Positions 23,517 through 35,009 of a stretch of DNA of 64,000 nucleotides are shown here, in pieces. Below the pieces are notes generated by a model. That model did no database searches, was not told the DNA's origin, and saw only the letters and a program-made list of their open reading frames with translations. Position numbers and translations under genes: made by a program. The stretch lies in the NCBI RefSeq assembly GCF_047675955.1, contig NC_132927.1, positions 65,825,702 to 65,889,701 of the forward strand, in the 5' to 3' direction. This stretch comes from Chlorocebus sabaeus (taxonomy: Eukaryota > Chordata > Mammalia > Primates > Cercopithecidae). How positions within the stretch are numbered: position 1 is the stretch's first letter; each line of letters begins with the position of its first letter.

Positions 23517-23792
23517 AGGGTCTCGCTCTGTCAGCCAGTCGGGAGTACAGTGGTGTGATCTCAGCTCACTGCAACCTCCGCCTCCTGGGTTCAGGCAATT
23601 CTTCTGCCTCAGTCTCCCAAAGAGCTGGGATTACAAGCGCCTGCCACCACACCTGGCTAATTTTTATATTTTTAGTAGAGACAGGGTTTCACCATGTTGG
23701 CCAGGCTGGTCTCGAACTCCTGACCTCAAGCAATCCACCGGCCTCAGCCTCCCAAAGTGCTGGGATTACAGGTGTGAGCCGCCACACCGGCA
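23517..23792 (-). mobile_element. Alu, left member of rearranged block A
   Basis: Antisense Alu ending '..gccgccacaccgg', followed by the inverted LTR spacer at 23793. It shares the 'ctcaagcaatc' variant with the Alu at 61032-61333. Confidence 0.93.
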
Positions 23793-23820
23793 CTGACACT
23801 AGGTAATTTATAAAGAACAG
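23793..23820 (-). repeat. 28-bp MaLR LTR spacer (copy A)
   Basis: Matches 61333-61360 at 27 of 28 positions. It is antisense MaLR LTR text and includes CTGACACTAGGT, the reverse complement of the target duplication of the Alu that follows. Confidence 0.85.
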
Positions 23821-23851
23821 AGGCTGGGCAAGGTGGCTCACACCTGTAATC
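23821..23851 (+). mobile_element. First ~31 bases of an Alu split by inversion
   Basis: GGCTGGGCAAGGTGGCTCAC..CTGTAATC stops abruptly at 23851. The rest of this Alu appears reversed at 23936-24192. Confidence 0.8.
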
Positions 23852-23932
23852 AGATTGCTGATGAGAATGTGAAATTGGATAAGCAGAGTCATTGTATGTT
23901 TTGTGCTGCTATAACAGAATACCGGATACTAG
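23852..23932 (-). repeat. L1 flank plus MaLR LTR 3' end, inverted relative to the block at 61655-61735
   Basis: The reverse complement aligns over about 80 bases with 61655-61735: LTR end ('attctgttatagcagcacaa'), then L1 ('ccaatttcacattctca'). Confidence 0.8.
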
Positions 23933-23935
23933 TTT

Positions 23936-24101
23936 GTTTGTTTGTTTGTTTGTTTATTGAGACATAGTCTCACTCTGTTGCCCAGGCTGGAGTGCAGTGG
24001 CACAATCTTGGCTTACTGCAACCTCTGCTCCCAGGTTCAAGCAATTCTCCTGCCTCAGTCTCCCAAGTAGCTGGGACTACAGGCATGTGCTACCATGCCT
24101 G

Positions 24102-24132
<31 letters not shown>

Positions 24133-24192
24133 GTAAAGATGGGGTTTCACCATGTAGGCCAGGCTAGTCTCGAACTCCTGACCTCAAGCAAT
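23936..24192 (-). mobile_element. Alu, 5'-incomplete; proposed remainder of the Alu cut at 23851
   Basis: Starts with a TTTG-repeat tail and ends at Alu position about 66 ('gacctcaagcaatt'). Its linker holds a run of more than 25 T (24104-24132). Together with 23821-23851 it covers one Alu minus about 35 bases. Confidence 0.88.
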
Positions 24193-24339
24193 TGTAAATT
24201 GTTGATTATCATTTGAATTTTCACAATGCCTTTGAGTTTACCACATTGCTTCTTTCAGATGTATTGATAATAGCATCCTATTTGCTTCCTATTTAGAAAT
24301 TATAATTATTTGTAACCAATTATTGTTACTTCCTAGTTT

Positions 24340-24455
24340 GCCCACCTACCCCACGGACTGTGAGCTCCCACAGGTAGATACTATTTCTATCTTACCCTCC
24401 ATTGCATCTCCACTGTCCAGCACCAAGGCTGATGTGAATGTCTGTTGAACGATCA
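24340..24455 (+). mobile_element. L2 3' end
   Basis: 'actgtgagctcccacaggtagatactatttctatcttaccc..catctccactgtccagcac' fits the L2 3' end. Confidence 0.7.
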
Positions 24456-25481
24456 CTGCCTAAATTAACTGATTAATTAAGTAACGCCTAACCAAAGTTC
24501 TAGCTTAGTTGAGGGTCTCTGAAATACGGCTGGTGATTTAGCAATTCGCCAGGAGATTTTGCTTCAGAGAAACCCTTGCAACCCAGAATTCCGAAGCTAG
24601 TTCTCTCCTCTAGGGAATCTCAGGAAGCCAGTCTCTAACCCTAGGAGAGGAAGTAGGAGGTGGAAGGGGGAACTGGCAAAGGGAAAATACTTTCTCTTGT
24701 TCAAAAGACAGCATTCAAAACTGGACACACCTCTGTTCAATTATTCATGATAGAACACTTGAGTTCAAATAAAAAATATATGTGTGTTTTTAAACACAGC
24801 TTTGGTACAAGAAACACCCCATTCAGTCAGAGTAAAAATTATCTTTCACTTGCTCACTCCTGCCTGCGCTTTCTCTCCCTCCCACCCTTAATCTCTGCCC
24901 TACATATTCCCAAGATTTTCTCAGATGGCATTTTAAATCATTTCCTTATTATTCCTCACATGTATATTGATGTCTGTCAGAATATATGCATATATGCGGC
25001 TAGGCTACATATATGGTTATAAAGATGTGCACATATCATCACACCGTTACTTATTTATTTACTCTCGCTAATATAGCAGGGTAACAGAGCAGGGAAAAAT
25101 CAAAGTGGTAGATAATTTTAAAATTATTCATATTTGACTCTAGGACACCAGCAATTTACTTCAACACTAGACTTCTATTCTTAATTCCATTTAGCTTAGG
25201 CTATTAAGACTAATTTATGTTTCAAGGGCATACACTAGTCGTATGGGATAATGTATGTAAAAGTATTCTATAATTAGAAGCTTAATATAAATGTAAGTTA
25301 TTACCATAATAATGATTTTTCTTTTCAATTTATATATATGTATGTATATATGCCTATATATTACACTATCTAGGTAGTCTAACACAATTGTTTTCAAATA
25401 CCCGCTCACAGTCAATACTGGTCAGAGACAAAGTTTTCAAATGAGAAATATCAGAACAAGGTATTAAGTTTTTTATAATGT
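24456..25481. other. Unassigned unique sequence, about 1.0 kb
   Basis: Contains a TA/TATG-rich run near 25331-25362. No gene supported; the open frame 24660-25022 has no recognisable motif. Confidence 0.45.
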
Positions 25482-25770
25482 GCCGGGCACGATGGCTCAT
25501 GCCTGTAATCCCAGCACTTTTGGAGGCTGCAGTGGGTGGATCACCTGAGGTCAGGAGTTTGAGACCAGCCTGACCAATATGGTGAAACCCCGTCTCTACT
25601 GGAAATACAAAAATTAGCCGGGCGTAGCGACAGGCACCTGTAACCCCAGATACTCGGGAGGCTGAGACAGGAGAATCGCTTGAACCTGGGAGGCAGAAGT
25701 TGTAGTGAGCCAAGATTGTGCCACTGCACTCCAGCCTGGGTGACAGAGTGACTCTCCATTAAAAAAAAAA
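25482..25770 (+). mobile_element. AluS-like
   Basis: Full-length, diverged, with a short A tail leading into AT-rich text. Confidence 0.93.
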
Positions 25771-25885
25771 TACTAATAATTAAATTTATAAATAAAATTT
25801 ATAAATTTATAAATAATTAAAATTAAAAATTTTTAATGCTCTTTTTTAAATGCTCTTTTTATATTTTTTAAATGCTCTTTATTCT
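25771..25885. repeat. AT-rich repeats with three AAATGCTCTTTTT-like units
   Basis: TAAATTTATAAA repeats, then AATGCTCTTTTTTAA at about 25836, 25850 and 25870. Confidence 0.75.
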
Positions 25886-28800
25886 GAAATTAAATTCTTA
25901 CTCATGTGTTGTTTGTTTGAAAGGCCTTTTGTTTTATGAAATTATAGTGATAACAAATGGTCATTTTTAAAGTCCTTATTTGTAAAAAAAAAAAAAAATT
26001 TCTTTTGAAATGTTAACTAATCCATGGAGTAGAAAAGTCTGTTAAAAGCTAATTCAGGCAACAAAAACACCAACCCATGTCCACGTCTATTTGAGAAAAG
26101 CAAGCAAGGTTCCTCTTAGCCTTCAACAATCCCAATCACAATGACGTTGGAAACATCCGGAAAGACGCAGCCTCTGAGCAGGGCCCTCTCTGGCCCCAGG
26201 CACTCCAGCACCTAGTGGCTTATGTGAGCCCACTTCCTACTCCCCAATATCCCCCAAAACCAAAGCACCACTTTAGAACAAACCCCAGATCTTATACTAG
26301 TCCAAGGTGGGGGCAGGGTGAGGGAGGAATTGAATCCAATTTGTTATAGGCAAAGAGACTTCAAAGTCTCCATCCGATGGTTCAAACATCCATAACAGAA
26401 TTGGTATTTCTTTACAGATTCAAGGCATGGCCAAGTCGCGCAGGCTCACTTCAGGGTCCAGTTTGCTCCTTGGAGGCTGCAACCCAAGCGAGCTCCCTGC
26501 CCTTTGATCTGGATGGAGCCAGAGTGTTACAAATATGCTTGTATTAAGCTATCTCCAGTCTGCCTGAGGGCATCAGCCTGGTATGCAAGGATGGGAGCTT
26601 CAGACTGTGAGATTCCCAAGTCTTCATTCACATTACATTTCTTTCTGGCAGGCCGGCTAATGCTCCTTCAGCGTGATGCCTTTGAGCCATGGTAATACAT
26701 GACGGCATCACAAGCAGGACTAGAGAGTTCTGCCTCCATCCTCCAGGCCGAGAATTCATCTTCTGGCGAAGAACAGGAGAACTACAAGCGAACACCAGTA
26801 CTCTAAATGACACCTTTATCATGCAGCCGGCAGGCATTGACTGAGCACCCATGAGCTCCAAACACCATGCTGTGAGACACAAAGGAAGCTCCGTGGTCTT
26901 TGGCCATCAAAACAGCCATGTTCCGCCACCCATCTCTGGGGTAAATGAATCCTTACAAGGACCCCATCCCCTTCCATTCTGAGGCCTCATCCTCCTAGAT
27001 TTGACAGAGCAGGCCTTCATTTTCCAAATCAAAATGTATAAAAAAACTTGTTATAGCTGGAAGACATTCCGCGTGAAATAATGTACAGTGCACAACAAAC
27101 ACTTCCAGCAGCAGCACCGCCAGCTCTTCCCCATTTCCTAGACAATCTACTGAAAAATCTTCCACTCATTCTTTCGTAGGTTCAGGGTGTCCGCTGGGCC
27201 AAACTGTCTGCCGGTGACAGAGAGGAACCAACAGACTCTGCATCGCCCAGGGATAAAACTGAAAAAGAGAGACAGATGTCCTTGAGAAATAGCACACTCT
27301 GCACTACACCTGTATGACTGGTCCCCAAGAGATGTCCAACAGTGGGTGATCAGAGATGGGGAGAAAGCAGTTCACTTATGAGTTTCACCAGCTCATACCA
27401 CATCAGTCATAATACAAAACAAAAATCAAGAACTCCGGAGTCCTGGGACACCTGCTTCATGCAAACACAGAATGGGATAACTGCGACCACTGTTTTTTGA
27501 CTCTTCCCCAGAAGTAAAGGTACTGCTTTTAATATCCCGCTTGCTGGACATCCATCATCCAAAACACAATGCAATCGTTGTAAGGCGGAGAGAGTGAGAG
27601 ATTCTTTTCTGTGGGGTAGGGGCAGGCAAACCAGAGCCTCTGCAGACACGCAGGGAAGAAACAGTCTTCTACTTGTTGTTGGAATAATGGTGGGACGCGC
27701 ACACGAATGTTTCTGGCTTGCCTTAAAAGAAAGAAACTCTTTCAGAGAGCAGAGACCTTAAACATCTTATCAGCCTTTGAAGTTATGCACAATGACATCC
27801 TTTGGTTCCTTGCCCAGGATAGAGGTTTAAGCTTTAAGACTCCACTGACTTACCAAGAATTGTAGAAATGTTTTCATGGCAGCAGAAGGCAAAAGAGCTG
27901 AATTATTAAACAGCAAGTGATAGGATGGTGAGGTGGAGGACAACATCCGTTACATGGGGCACCCGACTCTGCTAAGGGGCTCAAGAGCTGTGGGTCTAAC
28001 TTTCTGGGGTTAATTTCCTTGATTTCCTGTCTTCTGCACAATCAGATCAGTTTTGTGAGACTAAAGCCAAAATCCTAGAAGCAGGTTCTGATCCATCCAC
28101 TATCCCTCCAACCCGTCCCTGGTCCAACCTGTCTTATTAACACTTGTCCTTCCTCCCAACACCGCTAGATCCCTACAACCTATCTCACACCCCGGACAAA
28201 AAAGGTCACAGCACTCAGCTCCCTCCAAAGTAAAGAGTTCGCGGTGCTGGTATCTTTTCCCATGAGGAGCCAGGAAAGGAGAAGGCCATGTGCCAGCTGC
28301 TGCCCCATACAGTCCTCTAGGGCTCTGGATGAGTGTATAGTCCCCTCACGGCAGGTCCTGTCCATCTGGTGGACCACTCTATCTGTGTACACTGTGTCTC
28401 CAGCCAGCATGGTGTTGAATACATAGCGGGTACTCATGACACGCTTCTGTAATGAAGGCCTGGTTGGCCCCACCCCTACGCTTCCTCTTTCCTTTCTGCT
28501 AGATACCCATCTAGGGGTACACTCTATTTTTAGGGCCTCACCCATGACCAAATTCCAGACATCAGGACTGCTTCCCAGAGTTGTTTGGTCTGTTTTTGTT
28601 TTAATCTCACGCCACAGCAAAAATTCTCACTCAACAACCCCAAAAGCTGGGAACCTAGAGATTCTAGGAAGCTAGCACTAGTCACCTAAGAAAAGGTAAG
28701 AATATCACATGCTGCTATTATCATGGTCTGATGATCTCCGTAAAATTAATTACTGAATTGGAGCCAAACACTTGAAGGAAAACAGAAGGAAATCTGTTGC

Positions 28801-29291
28801 CTTGAGATTTATCTTTCTTCTTCAAAGAAAAGCGTACGGTTGCTTCTATAGTACATGATGTTAAGATAGGCCTTGGGCCAATCATTGTAAAGAGCATCTG
28901 AAAAATCACTCGGAATTGTGTGTTCAGTTGTTTTGTGAAGGATGTAACTATTTGTTTGCTTAAGTGGGCTGTAAGGATTGCCAAAAAAGTTCTGTGAAAA
29001 TATCAGCTAAACTCAAGTCTCTACCAGCAAATACAAGCAAGAAGTTCACATATGCGTCAGCATCACGTGTATTATCTCTGACTTATACATATGAATAATG
29101 TATAAATAAGCTGAACCCATTCAAACAACCAAATGATTTTAGTTCACAGTAGAAGCATAAATATAACCCTTGGTTTAAGTGAGGTTCTTACTCTAAATTG
29201 TCTATGTACACCATGAAACAAACTCCTTGCAGGGGCCTGGAGGGCGTCTCCACATGGGTTGTGTGAATTCTTCTAATCAAAAGTGTTGGTG
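25886..29291. other. Repeat-poor interval, about 3.4 kb
   Basis: No Alu, L1 or LTR recognised. At most, short L2-like text lies near 26830-26880. Open frames include a 146-codon minus frame at 28180-28620 and shorter ones at 26628-26882 and 27407-27649. None shows a known domain, so no gene is called. Composition is closer to balanced than in flanking AT-rich stretches. Confidence 0.45.
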
Positions 29292-29292
29292 A

Positions 29293-29619
29293 GGCTGGGC
29301 AGAGTGGCTCACGCCTGTAATCCCAACACTTCGGGAGGTTGAGGCAGGCAGATCACCTGAGGTCGAGAGCTCAAGACCAGCCTGGGAAACATGCCAAAAC
29401 CCCGTCTCTACTAAAAATACAAAAGTTAGCTGAGCATGGTGGCACATGCCTGTAATCCCAGCTACTTGGGAGGCTGAGACAGAAGAATCACTTGAACCCA
29501 GGAGATGGAGGTCGCAGTGGGCAGAGGCTACAGTGAGTGGAGGCTGCAGTGAGCCAAGATCATACCACAGCACTCCAGCGTGGGTGAAAGAGTGAGATTC
29601 CATCTCCAAAAAGCAAAAA
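29293..29619 (+). mobile_element. Alu with internal short triplication
   Basis: TGTTGGTGAG/TGATGGTGAG flank it. In the right monomer a 19-24 bp 'gtggaggctgcagtgagc'-like block occurs three times (about 29509-29560). Confidence 0.92.
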
Positions 29620-29650
29620 GTGATGGTGAGTCAACATGAAGGGACTCTTT

Positions 29651-29949
29651 TTTTTTTTTTTTTTTTTGAGACGGATTCTCGCTCTGTCGCCCAGGCTGGA
29701 GTGCAGTGGCCGGATCTTGGCTCACTACAAGCTCCGCCTCCCGGGTTTACGCCATTCTCCTGCCTCAGTCTCCCGAGTAGCTGGGACCACAGGTGCTCGC
29801 CACCTCGCCTGGCTAGTTTTTTGTATTTTTTTAGTAGAGACGGGGTTTCACCGTGTTAGCCAGGATGGTCTCGATCTCCTGACCTCGTGATCCACCCGTC
29901 TCGGCCTCCCAAAGTGCTGGGATTCAGGCTTGAGCCACCGCGTCCGGCC
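29651..29949 (-). mobile_element. AluY of Old World monkey type
   Basis: Contains 'gtggccggatcttggctcac'. Perfect TGAAGGGACTCTTT at 29637-29650 and 29950-29963. Confidence 0.96.
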
Positions 29950-30013
29950 TGAAGGGACTCTTTCAAGTACCCCATTTGGCAGGCGTTTATGGTGAGCCTC
30001 TATGAGAAAATCA

Positions 30014-30290
30014 TCAAGACACTTTGGGAGGTCGAGGCGGGAGGATCGCTTGAGCTCAGGAGTTCAAGGCAAGCCTGTGGAAAATGGCGAAACCTCATCT
30101 CTACAAAAAATACAAAAGTTAGCTGGGCATGGTGGCATGTGCCTGTCTGTGGTCCCAGCTACTAGGGAGGCTGAGGTGGGGGCTCACTTGAGACCAGGCG
30201 GTTGAGAATGCAGTAAGCAGTGATGTCGACACTGCATTCCAGGCTGGGCAACAGAGCGAGACCCTATCTCAAAAAAAAAAAAAAAAAAGA
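30014..30290 (+). mobile_element. AluJ-like, 5'-truncated
   Basis: Begins at 'cactttgggaggtcgagg'. It has the older 'gagctcaggagttcaagg' and 'gcaacagagcgagaccctatctc' variants and an 18-A tail. Confidence 0.88.
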
Positions 30291-31030
30291 CAATTGTCAA
30301 GAAATCATTTCTGCTGTCGGGGGCTACATTTGGCCCTCACAGCCAAGAAGCCACACAGTTCCCCATAATTACATAATGAGGACAGTCTGGCCAGGAAAGA
30401 CTACAAAGTAGTGCTTGTGGGTTAATTGAGTTAAAAGATGAGCCTGAAGGAGCCCTTTACTCAAATAACATGAAAGTGAAAAAAAGAAAAAAAAAAAGAA
30501 CGTAAAATAGATTTAAAAAGCAAAACTCAGGAGGTAAAAAAGACCAAATACTAACTTTTAATTCCTAATGAAGCAGGGAGGCAGAACTTGAGTCACATCT
30601 CAAGATGTTTGACACCCCAATTAGGATCCTCAGCCCCTTGAACAGCTATCTAATTACCCCGGAGATGAATTCCCCGGGCAGCAGGCCCCAAGAGCCTTTC
30701 CAGCCAACTCCATCGCTCACTGGGAAGTCAGGGAAAGGGAATATCTAGGTTAGGTCTGATGATCACAACTTCTTAAGGATTACTCAGATCTCAGAAATAA
30801 AGACTGGCGGATCAAGGGGAAAGCGCAGTCAGGACTTTCTGGTTCATTAGAACGGTGAAAATAAAACCACTTTTTGCAGTTGTAAGGAGTCAACACAGGT
30901 TAGTTTTCCAGAGCCTAAATAGTAAAAGGAAAACAGCTTTACCCTAACAAACAAGAAGGCATACAAAAGTCAAGCAAGACAGAGGGTAGAAAGAAAAAAA
31001 GATACTAATTCCATTAAAAGTGACTTTCTT
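30291..31030. other. Unassigned unique sequence
   Basis: A-rich in places (30479-30500). Nothing recognised. Confidence 0.45.
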
Positions 31031-31328
31031 CTTTTTTTTTTTTTTCTTATTAGAGTCCCACTCTGTCGCCTAGACTGGAGGGCAATGGTGCGATCTCATA
31101 TCACTGCAACCTCCACCTCCTGGGTTCAAGTGATTCTCCTGCCTCAGCCTCTGGAGTAGCTGGGATTACAGGTGCCTGCCACCACGCCCAGCTAATTTTT
31201 GTATTTTTAGTAGACACGGGGTTTTGCCATGTTGGTCAGGCTGGTCTCGAACTCCTGACCTCGTGATCTGCCTGCCTCGGCCTCCCAAAAGTGCTGGGAT
31301 TAGAGGTGTGAACCACCGCGCCCAGCCT
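31031..31328 (-). mobile_element. Alu
   Basis: Full-length antisense Alu with T-rich tail. Confidence 0.92.
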
Positions 31329-31334
31329 ACTATG

Positions 31335-31460
31335 ACTTTTCGTAGAGATGAGGTCTAATATGTTGCCCAGGCTGGTCTTGAACTCCTGAGCTCAAGCAAT
31401 CCTCCTGCCTAGGCTTTCCAAAGTGCTGGGATTACAGGCATTAGCCACCACACACGGCCT
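31335..31460 (-). mobile_element. Old Alu half (AluJ/monomer)
   Basis: 'agagatgaggtctaatatgttgcccaggctgg..gattacaggcattagccacc' is an antisense single arm. Confidence 0.85.
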
Positions 31461-31806
31461 CTTTCTTTCCTTTTTATCTTATTGGAAGAAGGAGAGTTGG
31501 GGCTTTGGTTATATTTGTTGTTGTTCATTTTTGGTTTTCCGTTTCCTTTTGTTCTGCTACAATTTTTTTTTAAATGGTAATATCTGGATATGGTATACAT
31601 TTCAAAAAGTTATCAAGAATATGCAGTGAAAACTTTCTCACCTCTGTGGCCAGCCACTCAACTCTACTTCTCAACAGCAAAAAAACAAGAAACAACAAAT
31701 ACTACTAAAAAAGCAAAAACAAAAGAAAGAGAAAAACTTAAAATAATTATCTAAATCTGCTGCTGCATCATTTCAGATATAATCTATGTAAATACTAGCA
31801 TTTCTC
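31461..31806. other. Unassigned
   Basis: T-rich, then A-rich text. Nothing recognised. Confidence 0.4.
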
Positions 31807-32110
31807 TTTTTTTTTTTTTTTTTTTTGAGATATAGTTTCGTTCTTTCACCCAAGCTGGAGTGCAGTGGCGTGATCTCAGCTCATTGAAAACTCCGCCTCC
31901 CAGGTTCAAACGATTCTCCTTCTTCAGCCTCCCGAGTAGCTGTGATTACAGGCACCGAGTACCATGCCTGGCTAATTTTTTAATATTTTTAGTAGAGACT
32001 GGGTTTCACCATGTTGGTCAGGCTGGTCTCAAACTCCTGACTTCAGGTGATCCACCCACCTTGGCCTCCCAAAGTGCTGGGATTACAAGCATAAGCCACC
32101 GCACCCAGCC
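31807..32110 (-). mobile_element. AluS-like
   Basis: AAATACTAGCATTTCT at the left and AAATATTAGCATTTCT at the right are the target duplication. Confidence 0.95.
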
Positions 32111-32625
32111 AAATATTAGCATTTCTTTCTTTTGTTAAAATAATGTTTTTTTGTAAACTGTTCTGCACTCTGCATTTTTCACTTAACATACCTCAGAGAT
32201 CATTCCCTATGAGTATATCTAGAGCTGCCTTACATTGTACAAGTGCAAATACATCTGTAGGATAAATATCAAGAAACAGAACTGCTTGGCCAAACATATG
32301 CATTTTCAGTTGCAATTAATATGATCGATTTGCTTCCCGTGGAGAAATGTATCAACTTATACTGCCATCAGTGATAGGTGGAAGCTCTGCTTCTCACCTC
32401 AGCCATTCCCTCAACAGTAGTCTTCCCCATAGAAAGTAAGAGTATTATCAACTTCACTAATTGAACAGGTAAAAACAATCTCTTAAGATTAGTTTATGCT
32501 TCTCTTATTAGCAGTAAGGATAAGCATCTTGTCATTTGCTTAAGAGCCATGTATATTTTCTGTCAACTGCATGTTCATATCTTAGGTGATTTTCTAGTAC
32601 TTCCTGTTGTTTATTAAAGGCAGTC
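32111..32625 (-). mobile_element. Diverged L1M/HAL1-type 3' region, antisense
   Basis: 'aaacagaactgcttggccaaa', 'tatactgccatca', 'agcatcttgtcatttgc' and 'tgttcatatctt' follow the order of antisense L1M 3' UTR text. Confidence 0.7.
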
Positions 32626-32689
32626 TCTAGGAAATAATATCTGAACTGGGCTTTTGGACAGTGCTTTCTAGTTTTCTAAGCCCATTCAT

Positions 32690-32850
32690 TCATCCTAATT
32701 TAATAATCACAATAACCGGGTAAGGAGGCATAAAATATTATTTCTTTTTTATAGCCAACAGAGACAAGGTTTAGATGGTTAGGAGATTTGATCAAAGACC
32801 CCATTGTAAGTTTGTAGCCAGGACTAGCATTCATAAAGCTTACCTTCTAG
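32690..32850 (-). mobile_element. MIR
   Basis: 'ttaataatcacaataaccgggtaaggaggc', 'tatagccaacagagaca' and 'gtagccaggactagcattc' follow antisense MIR order. Confidence 0.78.
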
Positions 32851-32855
32851 TTCAT

Positions 32856-32912
32856 GATGTATATGTGTGTGTTCATGTGGGGGGGGTGTGGTGTGTGTGG
32901 GTGTGCATGCGT
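32856..32912. repeat. Imperfect (GT)n with G run
   Basis: GTGTGTGT text with an interrupting run of seven or more G. Confidence 0.88.
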
Positions 32913-33108
32913 TGGTACTACATCAAAATGCCTCTTAGATTGTAGAAAAGATAAGAAAGAAAATATTCTCTTTTTCTCTAATGATGAATTTATATTTTCT
33001 ATTTACCTGGCCAGTTTTCATCATGTAACAAGCAAAATTTAAGGGATACTAAAATTTTATTTGCTCGCATTTTGTCATTTGGGCCAAAGCCTAAAGACAA
33101 GCCTCAGA

Positions 33109-33408
33109 GGCCGGGTGCGGTGGCTCACACCAAGAATCCCAGCACTGTGGGAGGCTGAGGCGGGGGGATCACCTGAGGTCAGGAGTTCAAGACCAGCCTG
33201 ACCAACATGGAGAAAGCCCATCTCTACTAAAAATACAAAATTAGCTGGGCGTGGTGGCACATGCCCGTAATCCCAGCTACTCAGGAGGCTGAGGTAGGAG
33301 AATCACTTGAACCCAGGAGGCGGAGGTAAGAGTGAGCCGAGATTGTGCCATTGCACTCCAGCCTGGGCAACAAGAGTGAAACACTGTCTCAAAAAAAAAA
33401 AAAAAAAA
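33109..33408 (+). mobile_element. AluS-like
   Basis: AGACAAGCCTCAGA to the left resembles AGACAAGTATCAGA to the right. Confidence 0.93.
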
Positions 33409-34709
33409 AGAGACAAGTATCAGACTCACTATGTGCCTCATCAATGTAGTAACCTATTCTCACTGGGTAGGCAGGGTATTGGGGGTGGAGAGGAATTAGG
33501 AGGGACTACCTGTATACCTACCCCTGGAGATCTGGTATCTTGGACAGGCCTTCTAATACTGAATGATGTGGAAGAGAGAATGAATAAATAAATAAATGCA
33601 CCAACCCCTAGGAAGGCGTAAAGGGAGGAGCCTCCTAGGAGGGCAAAGAATGTACCCAAAGGAAGAGAAGGGTCACAAGTCATGTGGGCCTGCCACGTTT
33701 TGGCTACTGACAAGGAATGCCTGTGGGTTCAACCTAAGATATTGATTCCCAAGCCGACTCCGGCCTATCCCCGGCAATCTGGTCTACCAGAGAAGGGCTG
33801 TGGGACGGAAAGCGCCCTGCTGATTTGGGAAAGGGATGGGAAGAGCTGTATTCTGCTCTACATTGTGGGGTAACAGAGCAAGGGAGCCAAAGGTACGGAT
33901 GATGGGGGCAAAAACAGAAAGAGGCAAAACAGAAAGAGCTGCCCTGAGCACCTGGGGTACAAACAGACACCGGAGCCTGTGGGGTGGGAAAGAACATGGG
34001 GAGTGTGGCAGTAGTTTAGTTATTGAAGCTGTGGTTTAATACCCTGTGCTATTAACAAATGGGATTGGAGCTTATATCCAAAACCCAGTGATGGTCACCC
34101 AGCTCTTGACTGTCCTCAAGGCCAGTGTGGCCAGAACATGGGATGAGCGATATTTCATAAACCTGAACTCACACCTTTAGCAAAAGGTGCCGATTTCATT
34201 CTTTGGTTAGTACATTAGTTGGTTCATTTCCCCTCAAGACTAGTGCTTTCCATAGAAAGATAAGAAAAACTCTTCTCCCAGTTCCCACTCTTATTGGGGA
34301 GTTAGTATATTCTAGGTTTCATGAACATGTCAGGATGGTTCAGAGATTGCCTTATAGTCTGATGGAACTCCTGTCCCATACATAAGGTGGTGAGATGTGC
34401 CAATTCAGCACGATCCTTGAACAGGGGATCATTCCAAGGCAATCTAACGGAGCTCTTGCAGACACCTAATAGCACCACTACTGGTTTCAGCCAGCCAGCC
34501 CCAGGAGCTGGTCCATATCCTGAACTACGGCTTCACCTGGCCTGGTTAGCTGTGGACAAGGCCTATTGGTGGGGCTTCGGCAAGAGAATTGCTCGCTGGG
34601 GTGTGGCAGAAGCTGAAGGCACAGGTTCTGTTGCAAGCATCAGAAGGAGGTTTCTGACATCACACAGAGAAGAGGTGGGTCTCATGTTATGCAAGAATGA
34701 GGTACCAAA
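33409..34709. other. Unassigned unique sequence, about 1.3 kb
   Basis: A short AATA run lies near 33581-33596. Open frames at 33734-33997 (-) and 34387-34737 (+) have no known motif, and the latter runs into the next Alu. Confidence 0.45.
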
Positions 34710-35009
34710 GGCGGGGCACGGTGGCTCACGACTGTAATCCCAGCACTTTGGGAGGCTGAAGCGGGTAGATCACTTGAGGCCAGAAGTTTGAGAACAGCAT
34801 GGCCAACATGGCAAAACCCCATCTCTAGTAAAAACACAAAAATTAGCTGGGCATGGTGGTGCATGCCTGTAATCCCAGCTACTCGGGAAGCTGAGGCAGG
34901 AGAATCGCTTGAATCGGGGAAGTGGAGGTTGCAGTGAGCTGAGATCATGCCACTGCACTCCAGCCTGGGCGACAGGGCGAGATTCTGTCTCAAAACAAAC
35001 GAACAAAAA
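34710..35009 (+). mobile_element. AluS-like
   Basis: AAGAATGAGGTACCAAAG at the left and AAGAATTAGGTACTAAAG at the right. Confidence 0.94.

Noticed and set aside
23399..23806. Histidine/tyrosine-rich frame over the CA/TA repeat
   Set aside because: Translation of a microsatellite fused to Alu.
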